Shown: positions 1 through 8,191 of the stretch, piece by piece
Layout: each line of letters begins with the position of its first letter
Position numbering within the stretch: the first letter of the stretch is position 1
Source: Tessaracoccus flavescens
GTDB taxonomy: Bacteria > Actinomycetota > Actinomycetes > Propionibacteriales > Propionibacteriaceae
Reading direction: 5' to 3'
DNA: 64,000 nucleotides
Assembly (NCBI RefSeq): GCF_001998865.1
Contig: NZ_CP019607.1
Span: forward strand, 1,860,001 to 1,924,000
The notes under the pieces: generated by a model
Databases searched by the model: none
Told to the model about the DNA's origin: nothing
What the model saw: the letters and a program-made list of their open reading frames with translations, nothing else
Position numbers and translations under genes: made by a program

Positions 1-1261
1 CGGCGACGCGTTTCTCGCCTCGGCCTCGGCCGCGTTCCTTGGCCCGGTCACGTGCCCTCTTGTCCTCGATGTTGCAGATCGCCAGCCAGAGGAGTTTGAC
101 CGCGGCATCGTCGGAGGGGAAGTGGCCCCGGTTCTTGGTGACCTTGCGCAGTTGGTAGTTCAACGACTCGATCGCGTTGGTGGTGTAGATCACGCGACGC
201 AGCATCGGCGGGAACGCCAGGAACGGCACGAACTTCGTCCAGGCATCCTCGAACACGCGGATCGAGTGGGGATTCGCCTTCCCAAGCTCCGAGGCCGCGA
301 ACGCGTCCAGAGCGGCTCTGGCGGCGTCCGCGTCGACGGCCTGGTAGATCGGCTTCAACGCCGCCGCCATGGCCTTGCGGTCCTTGTAGGACACGAACCG
401 CATCGCCGCGCGGATCAGGTGGACCACGCAGGTCTGGACCGTCGATTCGGGCCAGGTGGCCTCGACCGCTTCGGGGAACCCGCTGAGCCCATCGACACAC
501 ACGATCAGCACGTCCTTGACGCCCCGGTTCGCGAGCTGCGCGCAGACCCCGGCCCAGAAACGGGCACCCTCGGTGGCCTGGATCCAGATCCCCAACACGT
601 GCTTGATGCCGTCCATGTCGACCCCGACAGCGATATGGGCGGCCTTGTTCCGGACATGGGCCCCGTCGCGGATCTTCACCATGATCGCGTCGAGGTAGAT
701 CACCGGATAGAACGAGTCCAACGGGCGCTGCTGCCAGGCCAGGACCTCATCGGCGACCTCGTCAGTGATCTTGGAGATCGTCTCCCGGCTGATCTCAGTG
801 CCGACCGTGGAGACCAGATGATGCTCGATATCGCGAACCGTCATCCCGCCCGCATAAAGGGACACGATCATGTCATCCAACCCGCCGACCCGGCGGGAGC
901 CCTTCGGGACCAGCATCGGGGTGAAGGTCCCGTCACGGTCCCTGGGGATCGCCAGATCCACGTCACCGACGCTGGTGGCCACCGTCTTGGCTGAGGAGCC
1001 GTTACGTGAGTTCGGGAACGCCGCCGCATCGGGATCGCCCTTGTCGTATCCGAGGTGCTCGCTCAGTTCGGCCTGGAGTCCGCGTTCAAGGCCGGCCTTG
1101 ATCAACTGCTGGATCAGGCCATCCCTGCCATCGAACTGGACCTCGCCGACATCGATACGGGCATAGAGATCATCCAACGCTCCAGAGGCCTCCAACGCCT
1201 CCACGCCCGCCCTCTGAGCACGGCGCCGTTCATCACGAGACTGCTTATCAATCATGGACAT
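1..1261 (-). CDS. IS256-family transposase, cut by window edge
   Basis: DDE transposase of the IS256 (Mutator-like) family that moves its own element. I translated the minus strand from an ATG at 1261 (second ATG at 1255); the frame stays open to base 1, giving about 420 residues, close to the full 400-430 of the family, so only the last residues are outside the window. Recognisable family text includes the N-terminal VQFDGRDGLIQQLIKAGLER, then AELSEHLGYDKGD, the catalytic segment PVIYLDAIMVKIRDG, the second acidic segment VCVDGLSGFPEAVEA and the later YTTNAIESLN. No stop or frameshift was found in the visible part, so it may be active. It lies back to back with the ISL3 fragment it apparently truncated. 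Confidence 0.93.
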   Translation of the reverse strand, partial: MSMIDKQSRDERRRAQRAGVEALEASGALDDLYARIDVGEVQFDGRDGLIQQLIKAGLERGLQAELSEHLGYDKGDPDAAAFPNSRNGSSAKTVATSVGDVDLAIPRDRDGTFTPMLVPKGSRRVGGLDDMIVSLYAGGMTVRDIEHHLVSTVGTEISRETISKITDEVADEVLAWQQRPLDSFYPVIYLDAIMVKIRDGAHVRNKAAHIAVGVDMDGIKHVLGIWIQATEGARFWAGVCAQLANRGVKDVLIVCVDGLSGFPEAVEATWPESTVQTCVVHLIRAAMRFVSYKDRKAMAAALKPIYQAVDADAARAALDAFAASELGKANPHSIRVFEDAWTKFVPFLAFPPMLRRVIYTTNAIESLNYQLRKVTKNRGHFPSDDAAVKLLWLAICNIEDKRARDRAKERGRGRGEKRVA

Positions 1262-1318
1262 CAGTGTGTCTGCTTCCTAATCAGGAGCCACCCCTTACAC
1301 AAACCATCTGACACCCTC
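1262..1318. mobile_element. Presumed inner end of the IS256 element
   Basis: Non-coding strip between the IS256 start codon and the point where ISL3 homology begins. The sequence GAGAGGGTGTCAGATGG read on the minus strand (from about 1319) looks like an IS256-type terminus. The other end is outside the window, so neither the inverted repeat nor the target duplication could be compared. The boundary is good to a few bases only. Confidence 0.5.
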
Positions 1319-2017
1319 TCCGGAGACGCTGCTGGCCAGGACCGGGTCGCGATGATCAGCCACGTGAGCGCTGACGGGGCGAACTGGATCAAATCAGTGA
1401 TCCGGAACCGCTGCCCCAGGGCGGTGCTGTGTGCTGACCCGTTCCATGTCGTGAAATGGGTCACCGAGGCCCTCGACACGGTCCGCAGACAGGCCTGGAG
1501 CGCAGCGACCGGACGCCGCCGTCACGACCCTGAAACAGGGCAGCAGCCCCGCTCTGTCGGGCAGGCTCAACGCCTTCAGCATTCCCGGTTCTCGATCTGG
1601 AAGAACCCGGAGAACCTCACTGCTAACCAGCAGGTCCAACTCGACTGGATACGAACGTCTCACCCCACCCTGTTTCGGGCCTACCTGCTGAAAGAAGCCA
1701 TGCGCACCTTGTTCAAACTCTCCCCCCAGGAAGCCCCGGCAGCGTTCGATCACTGGATCAGTTGGGCCCGCCGCTCACGCATCCCCGCGTTCGTCGACCT
1801 ACAACGCCGGATCATGAAACACCGCGACGAGATCCTCGCCTCGATCACCCACGGTCTATCCAACGGACTGATCGAATCAGTCAACACCAAGATCCGACTG
1901 ATCACCCGAATCGCGTTCGGCTTCCACGGACCCGAACCCCTCATCGCCCTCGCGATGCTGAACCTCGCAGGCCCCAAACCCAGCCTCCCAGGCCGCCCAC
2001 GACCCACACATCCATGA
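1319..2017 (+). pseudogene. ISL3-family transposase, 5' truncated
   Basis: C-terminal about 230 residues of an ISL3-family transposase. Visible landmarks are the DPFHV-type motif (CADPFHVVKWVTEALD), the LLKEAMRTLF helix region and the C-terminal catalytic Glu segment NGLIESVNTKIRLI. The frame continues upstream as an open frame to 1055, but that part is only the complement of the IS256 gene, so real ISL3 homology begins at about 1319. The 5' half is not in the window and is probably on the other side of the IS256 insertion. The right terminus of the ISL3 element is likely AATAGAGCC at 2017-2025 (ISL3 ends usually read GGCTCT). Not functional. Confidence 0.85.
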
Positions 2018-2025
2018 ATAGAGCC

Positions 2026-2097
2026 ACTTTTCCGGACTCGATGCGGATCTGGGGCAGTGTGAACGCTGCCATGATCAACGAACCCGGACAAGTGCTC
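2026..2097. repeat. Dispersed hairpin repeat, copy A
   Basis: Imperfect palindrome: left arm ACTTTTCCGGACTCG, right arm CGAACCCGGACAAGTGCTC. It matches copies at 20047-20122 and 40619-40647. The left arm abuts the ISL3 end, which may have clipped its first bases. It lies just beyond the stop codon of the minus-strand GH3 gene, as the other copies lie beyond other minus-strand genes. Confidence 0.6.
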
Positions 2098-2119
2098 AAG
2101 TCTCCCTCCCGGCCACCGC

Positions 2120-4384
2120 TCAGGCGACGGTGAACGTCGCCCGGAGCAGACGCATCCGGTCGGACGACGGGCCCACCCGGAGCTCGAAGTCGCCAGGCTC
2201 GACGATCCGGTTTCCCCTCGCGTCGACGATGGTGCAGTCGGCGACCGGAACCTCCAGCTCGACCAGCCGCGACTCGCCGGGCGCCAGCTCCACCTGGCGG
2301 TAGGCCTTCAGCTCCTGGTCGGCCCAGCTGGCCGACGTGACGGTGTCGCTCACGTAGACCTGGACCGTCTCCAGCGCGGGGCGAGCACCGGAGTTGGTCA
2401 CCCGCACGGTCGCCCGCACCACGTCGGACGGCGTGAGCTCGGCCTGCTCGATGCGCAGGTCCGAGTAGTCGACGCTCGTGTAGCTCAGCCCGTGCCCAAA
2501 CGGCCACGCGGGTGCCTGGGTGAGGTCGGCGTAGCGGTCGCCGTGCTGGCCGCGAATCTGGTTGTAGTAGGTGGGCTGCTGGCCGACGTGCCGCGCGAAC
2601 GACACGGGGAGCCGACCGCTCGGCTCCACGAGCCCGAGCGCGATCTCGGCCACCGCCTGACCGCCCTTCATGCCGGGGGAGGCAGCCCAGATGATCGCCG
2701 AGGCGCCCATCGCCGACGGCGGCAGCACAAGCGGCTTCGAGGCGAGCAGCACGACGACGAGCGGCTTGCCTGTCGCGGCCAGGGCGTCGAGCAGCGCGAT
2801 CTGGCCGCCGACCAGCTCGAGGGTCGCCGTCGAACGACCCTCGCCGACCAGCTCGATCTGGTCCCCGAGGACCGCCACGACGTAGTCGGCCGCCTCGGCC
2901 TGGGCGAGCGCCTCCGCGATCAGGTCCTCGTCCGGCGCGCAGGGACGCACGACGGGGTGGCGCGGCTGACCGTCGGGGAAGAACGGGCCATCGGGGTGTT
3001 CCTCCAGCGTGACGATGTCGGCGCCGCGGGCGTGGGTGACCTGCCAGCCCTCTGGAACGTGGCGACGGAACCCGTCGACGACGGTGGTGATCATGTCGCG
3101 GGGATGGCCGTCGGGCAGCCAGCCTGCCTGGCCTGAGCTGCCTGCCCAGTCACCGAGCTGCGTCTGGGCGTCGTCGGCGAGTGGCCCGACCACGGCGACG
3201 GTCCGGACGGGGGCATCCTGAGCGTCGCCGTGGCCAAGTGGAAGGACGCCGTCGTTCTCGAGCAGGACGATCGCCCGACGGGTCAGTTCGACGTTGACGG
3301 CCTCGTGCTCGGGGGTGGCGATCTCGGTGGCGATCCGCTCTGCGTCGGGGCGGCGCGCGTTCTCGAACAGGCCGAGCTCGAACTTCACCCGCAGGATCCG
3401 GCCGACGGCGCGGTCGAGGTCGGACTCCTGCAGCAGTCCCGACTCGATCGCGTCGAGCGCACCCTGGAAGAAGCCGGGGGTGGTCATCACCATGTCGTTG
3501 CCTGCCTTGACGGCGGCGGCGGCCGCATGGGGGTAGTCCGGCTGGATCTGCTGCTCCCAGACCATCCGGCCGACGTTGTCCCAGTCGGTGATCAGCATGC
3601 CGCCGTAGCCCCACTCACCGCGGAGCACGTCGGTCAGCAGCCAGTCGTTGAGCGTGATCGGCACGCCGTCGGTGGTCTGGTAGCCGAGCATGAAGGTGCC
3701 GCATCCCTCGCGGGCGACCCGCTCGAACGGGGGAAGGAACCAGGAGCGCAGCTTCCGGTGGGAGAGGTCGGCCTCGCTGGCGTCGCGGCCGCCCTGCGTC
3801 TCGGAGTAGCCGGCGAAGTGTTTGGCCGTCGCGAGGATCGCCCGCTCATCGGTGAGCCCGTCGCCCTGGTAGCCGCGCACCATCGCCGAGGCGAGTTCGC
3901 CGATCAGGAACGGATCCTCGCCGAACGTCTCGTCCACCCGTCCCCAGCGCAGGTCGCGAGTGATGCAGAGCACGGGGGAGAAGGTCCAGTGGATGCCGGT
4001 CGCCGCCACCTCGACGGCGGTCACGCGGGCTGCCCGCTCGATGAGGGCGGGATCCCAGGACGCGGCCATGCCGAGCTGGGTGGGGAAGATCGTCGCGCCC
4101 TCCCAGAACGAGTGCCCGTGGATGCAGTCCTCGCCGACGAGCAGCGGGATCCGCAGCCTGGTCTGGTCGGTCAGTTCGTGGGCCCTCAGCACCCGCTCGG
4201 GTGAGGTGTGCAGGATCGACCCGACGTGGCGTTCGAGCACGAGCTGCTCGAGGTCGTCGCGGGCGTCGAGCTGCATCATCTGCCCGACCTTCTCCTCCCG
4301 GGTCATCCGGGCAAGCAGGTCGGCCACACGCTCGGTGACTGGGAGGGTGGCGTCGAGGTAGCTATCGACGTGCTGGGTGGTCAC
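2120..4384 (-). CDS. Glycoside hydrolase family 3, beta-glucosidase-like
   Basis: 754 residues, a normal length for a three-domain GH3 enzyme that hydrolyses terminal beta-linked glucose or xylose from oligosaccharides. Residues about 20-340 form the TIM-barrel domain with the family AKHFAGY motif (187-193) and the nucleophile Asp267 in the segment GGMLITDWDN. The alpha/beta sandwich follows (about 380-620, including an AVLGDQIELVGEGRS acid/base-region segment), then a fibronectin-III-like tail (about 660-750). There is no signal peptide, so it is probably cytoplasmic and acts on imported oligosaccharides. The start codon overlaps the stop of the upstream permease by 4 bp, so it is the last gene of the uptake operon. 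Whether the sugar is a beta-glucoside, cello-oligosaccharide or xyloside cannot be read from the sequence. Confidence 0.9.
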   Translation of the reverse strand: MTTQHVDSYLDATLPVTERVADLLARMTREEKVGQMMQLDARDDLEQLVLERHVGSILHTSPERVLRAHELTDQTRLRIPLLVGEDCIHGHSFWEGATIFPTQLGMAASWDPALIERAARVTAVEVAATGIHWTFSPVLCITRDLRWGRVDETFGEDPFLIGELASAMVRGYQGDGLTDERAILATAKHFAGYSETQGGRDASEADLSHRKLRSWFLPPFERVAREGCGTFMLGYQTTDGVPITLNDWLLTDVLRGEWGYGGMLITDWDNVGRMVWEQQIQPDYPHAAAAAVKAGNDMVMTTPGFFQGALDAIESGLLQESDLDRAVGRILRVKFELGLFENARRPDAERIATEIATPEHEAVNVELTRRAIVLLENDGVLPLGHGDAQDAPVRTVAVVGPLADDAQTQLGDWAGSSGQAGWLPDGHPRDMITTVVDGFRRHVPEGWQVTHARGADIVTLEEHPDGPFFPDGQPRHPVVRPCAPDEDLIAEALAQAEAADYVVAVLGDQIELVGEGRSTATLELVGGQIALLDALAATGKPLVVVLLASKPLVLPPSAMGASAIIWAASPGMKGGQAVAEIALGLVEPSGRLPVSFARHVGQQPTYYNQIRGQHGDRYADLTQAPAWPFGHGLSYTSVDYSDLRIEQAELTPSDVVRATVRVTNSGARPALETVQVYVSDTVTSASWADQELKAYRQVELAPGESRLVELEVPVADCTIVDARGNRIVEPGDFELRVGPSSDRMRLLRATFTVA

Positions 4385-5397
4385 TTCTGTTCTTCCTTCT
4401 TCAAGGCCACGGGGCGGACCGCCGTGACTGCAGAGTTGGCATTGACGCCCTGCTTGCGCAGTGCCCGTGCACGTTCACCCGCCGAACGCAGGCGGGGGTT
4501 GACGTACTCGTCGATGCCGAAGTTGATGAGCGAGAGCGCGACGCCGATGGCGGCGATGCACAGGCCCGGGGGCAGGTACCACCACCACTGGTTCTGCCGG
4601 AACGCGCCCTGCGCGGCGGCCCAGTTGAGGATGGTGCCCCAGTTGTAGGTGGTCACCGGGATGACGCCGATGTACGAGAGCGTGGTGAGGCTCAGGATGG
4701 CCGCGGTGACGGTGCCGACGAAGCTGGCCGCGATCAGGGCCATCAGGTTCGGCAGCATCTCGACGGCGATGATCCGACGCAGCGGCTCGCCGTTGGCCCG
4801 CGCGGCCTGGACGAAGTCGCGGTTGCGCAGCGACATTGTCTGGGCACGCAGGACGCGCGCGCCCCATGCCCAGCCGATGATGCCGAGCACCGCGGCGACG
4901 ACCCACAGCGGCGGGTCCTCGAACATGGTGGCCACGATGATGATCAGGGGCAGCCCCGGGATCACGAGGAACACATTGGTCAGGGCCGAGAGGGCCTCGC
5001 TCTTCCAACCGCTGATGTATCCGGAGATGACACCGACGGTGATCGCGATGACGGTGGCGATCGCGGCGGCGAGGAAGCCGACCACGATCACGCCACGGGT
5101 GCCGAAGATCACCTGGCTGAACACGTCTTCACCGAGGTGGGTGGTGCCGAGCCAGTGTTCGGCCGAAGGCGGCTGCAGCCTGGCCTTCGGGTCGACCGCG
5201 GTGGGAGAGGCGGGCGCGATGACGTCGGCGAAGATCGCCACGAGGATGAAGACGCCGAGGATCACAAGGCCGGCGATGGACTTGCCGTTGCGGAACATGG
5301 CGAACGCGGAGCCGAGCTTCGTGAGGAAGCCCTGCTCGTCGGGGGTGTCGCGGGGTGGAGCGACGACGGGGTTCTCGAGGGCAGCGGGAGTTGTCAT
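4381..5397 (-). CDS. ABC transporter permease, DppC-like
   Basis: 338-residue integral membrane permease of the peptide/nickel (Dpp/Opp) ABC importer class. A cytoplasmic N-terminal stretch of about 35 residues is followed by six predicted membrane segments; the first is LVILGVFILVAIFADVIAPA, and the OppC N-terminal linker with HWLGTTHLGEDVFSQVIFGTR follows. The EAA-type loop is near residues 200-215 (VQAARANGEPLRRIIAVEMLPN) and would contact the ATPases. It starts 3 bp after the DppB-like gene and overlaps the GH3 gene. Given the glycosidase in the operon, the transporter probably carries oligosaccharides rather than peptides, as is known for several Dpp-type systems. Confidence 0.93.
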   Translation of the reverse strand: MTTPAALENPVVAPPRDTPDEQGFLTKLGSAFAMFRNGKSIAGLVILGVFILVAIFADVIAPASPTAVDPKARLQPPSAEHWLGTTHLGEDVFSQVIFGTRGVIVVGFLAAAIATVIAITVGVISGYISGWKSEALSALTNVFLVIPGLPLIIIVATMFEDPPLWVVAAVLGIIGWAWGARVLRAQTMSLRNRDFVQAARANGEPLRRIIAVEMLPNLMALIAASFVGTVTAAILSLTTLSYIGVIPVTTYNWGTILNWAAAQGAFRQNQWWWYLPPGLCIAAIGVALSLINFGIDEYVNPRLRSAGERARALRKQGVNANSAVTAVRPVALKKEEQK

Positions 5398-5400
5398 GGC

Positions 5401-6480
5401 TCAGGCCTCCGTCTGGCGCGTGCGCGGGTCGAGGAACGCGTAGGCGACGTCGGCGAAAATGTTGGCGACCAGCACCGAGATCGTGATCACCAGGAACACG
5501 CCCTGCATCAGCGCGTAGTCCTTTCCGTTCGTCGCGTCGAGCAGCAACTTGCCGATGCCCGGATAGCTGAAGACCATCTCCATCACGATCGTTCCGCCGA
5601 CGATGAAGCCGAGCGAGAGCGCGAAGCTCTGGATCTGGGGGAGCACCGCGTTGCGGGCGGCGTACCTCCACAGCACCCGCCGGTCGGGCATGCCCTTGGC
5701 CTGCGCGACGGTGATGTAGTCCTCGTCGAGGACGGTCAGCATCATGTTGCGCATGCCGAGCATCCAGCCGCCGAGTGAGGCGATCACGATGGTCAGGGCG
5801 GGCAGGGTGCCGTGCCGGATCACCTGCCCGATGAACTCGAGCGAGAGCTCAGGGCTCATGCCGACGCCGTAGGCCTTGCCGATCGGGAACCACTTGAGGT
5901 TCACCGAGAACACGGCGATCGCGAGCAGTCCGAGCCAGAAGTAGGGGATGGTGCTCAGGAAAGTGGTGATGGGGATCATCACGTCGAGGCGGCTGCCCCG
6001 GCGCCATCCGATGAGCGCGCCACCCACGGTGCCGAGGGTGAACGAGACGATGGTGGCGAAGCCGACGAGACCCACCGTCCACGGAAGGGCCCCCGCGATG
6101 ACCTCCCCGACCGGGCGCAGGCCGTGCAGGAGCGAGACGCCGAGGTCCCCGCGCAGCAGGTGCGACCAGTAGTCGAGGTACTGCTGGGACAGAGTCCGGT
6201 CGGTGTCGAGGCCGAGCAGGGCGCGCAGCGCGTCCGCAGCCTCAGGAGAGACATTGCGGTTGCGGGAGAGGTAGGCGTCGACGGCGTCGCCCTTCATCAT
6301 CCGGGGCAGGAAGAAGTTGATCGTGATCGCGGCCCACAGGGTGAACAGATAGAAGAGGGCGCGGCTGCCGAGGAAGCGCCACGGGATGCGCGAGCGGCCC
6401 TTCACGGCCTTCGTCGCGGTGGTGCCGACCTCGAGCGCATCTGGCTGTGGATCGGTCAACGTTGGCTGGACGGCGCTCAT
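5401..6480 (-). CDS. ABC transporter permease, DppB-like
   Basis: 359 residues, paired permease of the Dpp-type importer. An unusually long cytoplasmic N-terminus of about 30 residues precedes the first membrane span (residues about 38-55, LFYLFTLWAAITINFFLPRM). The family LGLDTDRTLSQQYLDYWSHLLRGDLGVSL region follows, then five more spans. The EAA loop is in the segment VAQAKGMPDRRVLWRYAARNA. Its start overlaps the stop of the ATPase gene by 4 bp, so translation is coupled. Confidence 0.93.
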   Translation of the reverse strand: MSAVQPTLTDPQPDALEVGTTATKAVKGRSRIPWRFLGSRALFYLFTLWAAITINFFLPRMMKGDAVDAYLSRNRNVSPEAADALRALLGLDTDRTLSQQYLDYWSHLLRGDLGVSLLHGLRPVGEVIAGALPWTVGLVGFATIVSFTLGTVGGALIGWRRGSRLDVMIPITTFLSTIPYFWLGLLAIAVFSVNLKWFPIGKAYGVGMSPELSLEFIGQVIRHGTLPALTIVIASLGGWMLGMRNMMLTVLDEDYITVAQAKGMPDRRVLWRYAARNAVLPQIQSFALSLGFIVGGTIVMEMVFSYPGIGKLLLDATNGKDYALMQGVFLVITISVLVANIFADVAYAFLDPRTRQTEA

Positions 6481-7283
6481 CGCGCTCCTCCGTTCTTGGC
6501 CAGGGCGGCGAAGTGCGCCTCCGGGTCTGGCGAGGCGGCGCGCAGTTCGCGGGTATAGGGGTCCTGGGGGTTGAGGATGACGTCGTCGGCCGGGCCGTGC
6601 TCCACGATCCTGCCCTGGTTGAGCACGATGATCTCGTCACTGAAGTGGCGGGCCGTCGCGAGGTCGTGGGTGATGTAGAGCACGCCGAGCGCCTCTTCGC
6701 GCTGCAGGTCGGCGAGCAGGTTGAGCACTCCGAGCCGGATTGACACGTCGAGCATGGAGACGGGCTCGTCGGCGACGAGCAGCTTCGGCCGTGAGGCAAG
6801 GGCCCGCGCGATGGCGACCCGCTGGCGCTGGCCCCCCGAGAGCTCGTGCGGTCGGCGGTCGATCACGGTCTTCGGGTCGAGCCGCACGCGCTCGAGCAGA
6901 CGGCGCACTTCGGCGTCGGTCTCGGCCTTCGGCACCACGTTGTGCAGCCGGAGCGGCCGTTCGATGTGGTAGCGGATCGAGTGGTACGGGTTCAGCGAGG
7001 CGAATGGGTCTTGGAAGACCATGCGGAGCTGATGCCGGTAGGCGCGCAGTTCCCGTCCGCGTCGGGGGATGGGGGAGCCGTTGAGCAGCACCTCGCCGGA
7101 GGTGGCCCGTTCGAGCTGGGTGAGGATCTTCGCGATCGTCGACTTGCCGCTGCCGGACTGGCCGACAAGGCCGATGGTCTGCCCGGAGGAAAGCGTGAAG
7201 CTCACGTCGTCGAGCGCCTTGAGCGTTCCCGCGCCGCGCACGTTGTAGATCTTGGTGACATTGACGAACTCGAGAGTGCTCAT
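6477..7283 (-). CDS. ABC transporter ATP-binding protein, DppF-like
   Basis: 268-residue ATPase that powers the importer. Walker A is GQSGSGKST, the signature is LSGGQRQRVAIARAL and Walker B is LLVADEPVS, followed by SMLDVSIR where most relatives have SALDVSIQ. The H-loop is in YITHDLATARHF. It lacks the long C-terminal peptide-transporter extension beyond about residue 250. It overlaps the neighbouring ATPase gene by 4 bp. Confidence 0.93.
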   Translation of the reverse strand: MSTLEFVNVTKIYNVRGAGTLKALDDVSFTLSSGQTIGLVGQSGSGKSTIAKILTQLERATSGEVLLNGSPIPRRGRELRAYRHQLRMVFQDPFASLNPYHSIRYHIERPLRLHNVVPKAETDAEVRRLLERVRLDPKTVIDRRPHELSGGQRQRVAIARALASRPKLLVADEPVSMLDVSIRLGVLNLLADLQREEALGVLYITHDLATARHFSDEIIVLNQGRIVEHGPADDVILNPQDPYTRELRAASPDPEAHFAALAKNGGAR

Positions 7284-8104
7284 CGCACCAGCACCCCCTT
7301 CTCGCCGGTCAGCCGGGGGAACGAGGACAGCAGCGTCCGGGTGTACTCGTCACGCGGGTCGTTCCAGATCCGTTCGGCCGTGGCCAGCTCGACGATCTCG
7401 CCGTCCTTCATGATCGCGATCCGGTCGCTGATCTCGAGCAGCAGGGGCAGATCGTGGGTGATGAAGATGACGGAGAAGCCGAACTGGCGCCGCAGCTGGG
7501 AGATCTGGCGCAGGATCTCGCGCTGCACGAGGACGTCGAGGGCGGTGGTCGGCTCGTCCATGACCATCAGCTGCGGCCGCAGCGCCAGCGCCATGGCGAT
7601 CATGACGCGCTGCCGCATTCCTCCCGACAGTTCGTGGGGATAGGAGCGGATCCGCTGCTCGCCGACCTTGACCAGCTCAAGCAGTTCCTTGACCTCGGCA
7701 AGACGCTGCCTGCGGTTCATCTCGGGCCGGTGCACCTCGAACACGTCCTCGAGCTGCCTGCCGATCTGGACGACCGGGTTCAGCGCATTCATGGCGCCCT
7801 GGAAGACCATCGAGATCTTGTCCCAGCGGAACCGGCGCATCTCCTCGGCGTCGAGGGAGTTCACGTCGATCGCCTCGCCGGAGGCGTCGTTGAACAGGAC
7901 CGAGCCGCTCGTGATGACGGCCGGGGGCTTCAGCAGGCGCTGGATGCCGTAGGCGAGGGTGGTCTTGCCGCAGCCGCTCTCGCCAGCGAGGCCGAGAATC
8001 TCGCCGCGGTGCAGGTCGAGGCTGACGTTCTTGACCGCCTCGACGGGCGGGTCGACGTCGTAGACGACGGAGAAGTCTTGTACGGACAGGAGCGTTTCAC
8101 TCAT
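7280..8104 (-). CDS. ABC transporter ATP-binding protein, DppD-like
   Basis: Second ATPase of the importer. I chose the ATG at 8104 (MSETLLSVQDFSVVYDV) because the longer frame upstream adds sequence with no homology. 274 residues, with Walker A GESGCGKTT, signature LSGGMRQRVMIA, Walker B LMVMDEPTTALD and H-loop FITHDL. Two different ATPase subunits are normal for Dpp/Opp systems. It is separated from the lipoprotein gene by a strip holding a hairpin, which may lower its expression relative to the binding protein. Confidence 0.93.
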   Translation of the reverse strand: MSETLLSVQDFSVVYDVDPPVEAVKNVSLDLHRGEILGLAGESGCGKTTLAYGIQRLLKPPAVITSGSVLFNDASGEAIDVNSLDAEEMRRFRWDKISMVFQGAMNALNPVVQIGRQLEDVFEVHRPEMNRRQRLAEVKELLELVKVGEQRIRSYPHELSGGMRQRVMIAMALALRPQLMVMDEPTTALDVLVQREILRQISQLRRQFGFSVIFITHDLPLLLEISDRIAIMKDGEIVELATAERIWNDPRDEYTRTLLSSFPRLTGEKGVLVR

Positions 8105-8136
8105 CACACGGGTGTCGCTTTCGTGCAGCGGATGCA

Positions 8137-8172
8137 CCGGGGGTGGACGCACGCAGGCGCATCTACCCCCGG
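8137..8172 (-). terminator. Intercistronic hairpin below the lipoprotein gene
   Basis: Arms CCGGGGGT and ACCCCCGG (8 bp) enclose about 20 bases with further partial pairing. It lies in the gap between the lipoprotein stop and the first ATPase start. There is no T-run, so it is either a processing or stability hairpin or a partial terminator, which is common after genes for binding proteins. Confidence 0.5.
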
Positions 8173-8191
8173 GTACGTGTTCCGTTGGGGA

